64,000 nt of DNA from the NCBI RefSeq assembly GCF_000425125.1, contig NZ_KE384306.1, positions 87,705 through 151,704 on the forward strand. The letters run 5' to 3'. Positions 63,964 through 64,000 of this stretch are shown here, in pieces (position 1 is the stretch's first letter; each line of letters opens with the position of its first letter). The DNA comes from Paenibacillus taiwanensis DSM 18679 (GTDB lineage: Bacteria > Bacillota > Bacilli > Paenibacillales > Paenibacillaceae). The translations under genes and the position numbers were made by a program. Below the pieces are notes generated by a model. That model had not been told where the DNA came from. It ran no database searches and saw only the letters and a list, made by a program, of their open reading frames with translations.

Positions 63964-64000
63964 ATGTCGTTCACATTGCTGAATTACAGTTTCTAATTGC

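Overview
The window looks like chromosome of a low-to-mid GC, endospore-forming Firmicute of the Paenibacillus type. The support is: AGGAGG-type ribosome sites with many GTG/TTG starts, an intact sporulation sigma factor SigK, a Spo0E-like phosphatase, a class II galT, a YheI/YheH-type ABC exporter, and Paenibacillus-style lipoproteins with copper-amine-oxidase stalk domains. No rRNA, tRNA, prophage or complete insertion sequence was seen.

Layout. 1-9.6 kb: a purine-rich non-coding stretch, a sirtuin, then a sugar block (FGGY kinase, divergent AraC regulator, galK-galE-galT-mutarotase-like gene) closed by a strong terminator. 9.7-21.5 kb: a lipoprotein, an eroded M20 peptidase, malic enzyme, a three-gene ABC importer, a PfpI-like protein, a truncated FecB-like lipoprotein, a chemoreceptor, a short-chain dehydrogenase and two very small genes. 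21.6-37.9 kb: mostly minus strand: a heterodimeric multidrug-type ABC exporter behind a leader-peptide attenuator, pcp, helD, an AI-2E-family permease, murB, hemolysin III, an M1 peptidase, and a NodB deacetylase fused to a BtrH-like domain. 38-46.5 kb: MarR, DUF1796, a c-di-AMP (ydaO-type) riboswitch before a small unknown gene, a stand-alone KhtT N-terminal domain overlapping a GreA-like gene, a lactonase, SUFU and glycolipid-binding proteins, a NADAR protein and sigK.

46.6-50.1 kb is an AT-rich accessory and decay zone: a small ABC pair, a two-repeat type I-C CRISPR remnant without cas genes, at least two decayed sigK fragments, a secreted mini-protein whose end lies in a perfect 18-bp inverted repeat, and a 51-residue membrane peptide. 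50.2-54.1 kb carries a regulator that fuses a PEP-hydrolase-type TIM barrel to an AraC DNA-binding domain. It lies before a two-gene operon that encodes the two halves of the plant Tm-1 protein, so it may be a sensor copied from the enzyme family it controls. 54.2-56.4 kb is a TetR/dihydrolipoamide-dehydrogenase pair with an operator copy inside each divergent promoter.

57.5-61.4 kb contains a likely peptide quorum-sensing cassette (XRE-TPR regulator overlapping a 44-residue secreted precursor), with a Spo0E-like gene on one side and a divergent GH18 glycosidase on the other. cysK and an MFS transporter complete the window.

The strongest candidates for undescribed biology are the TIM-barrel-AraC/Tm-1 operon, the regulator-pheromone-Spo0E cassette, the riboswitch-controlled unknown gene and the leader-peptide attenuator. 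All functions are inferred from reading the sequence; no database search was run.
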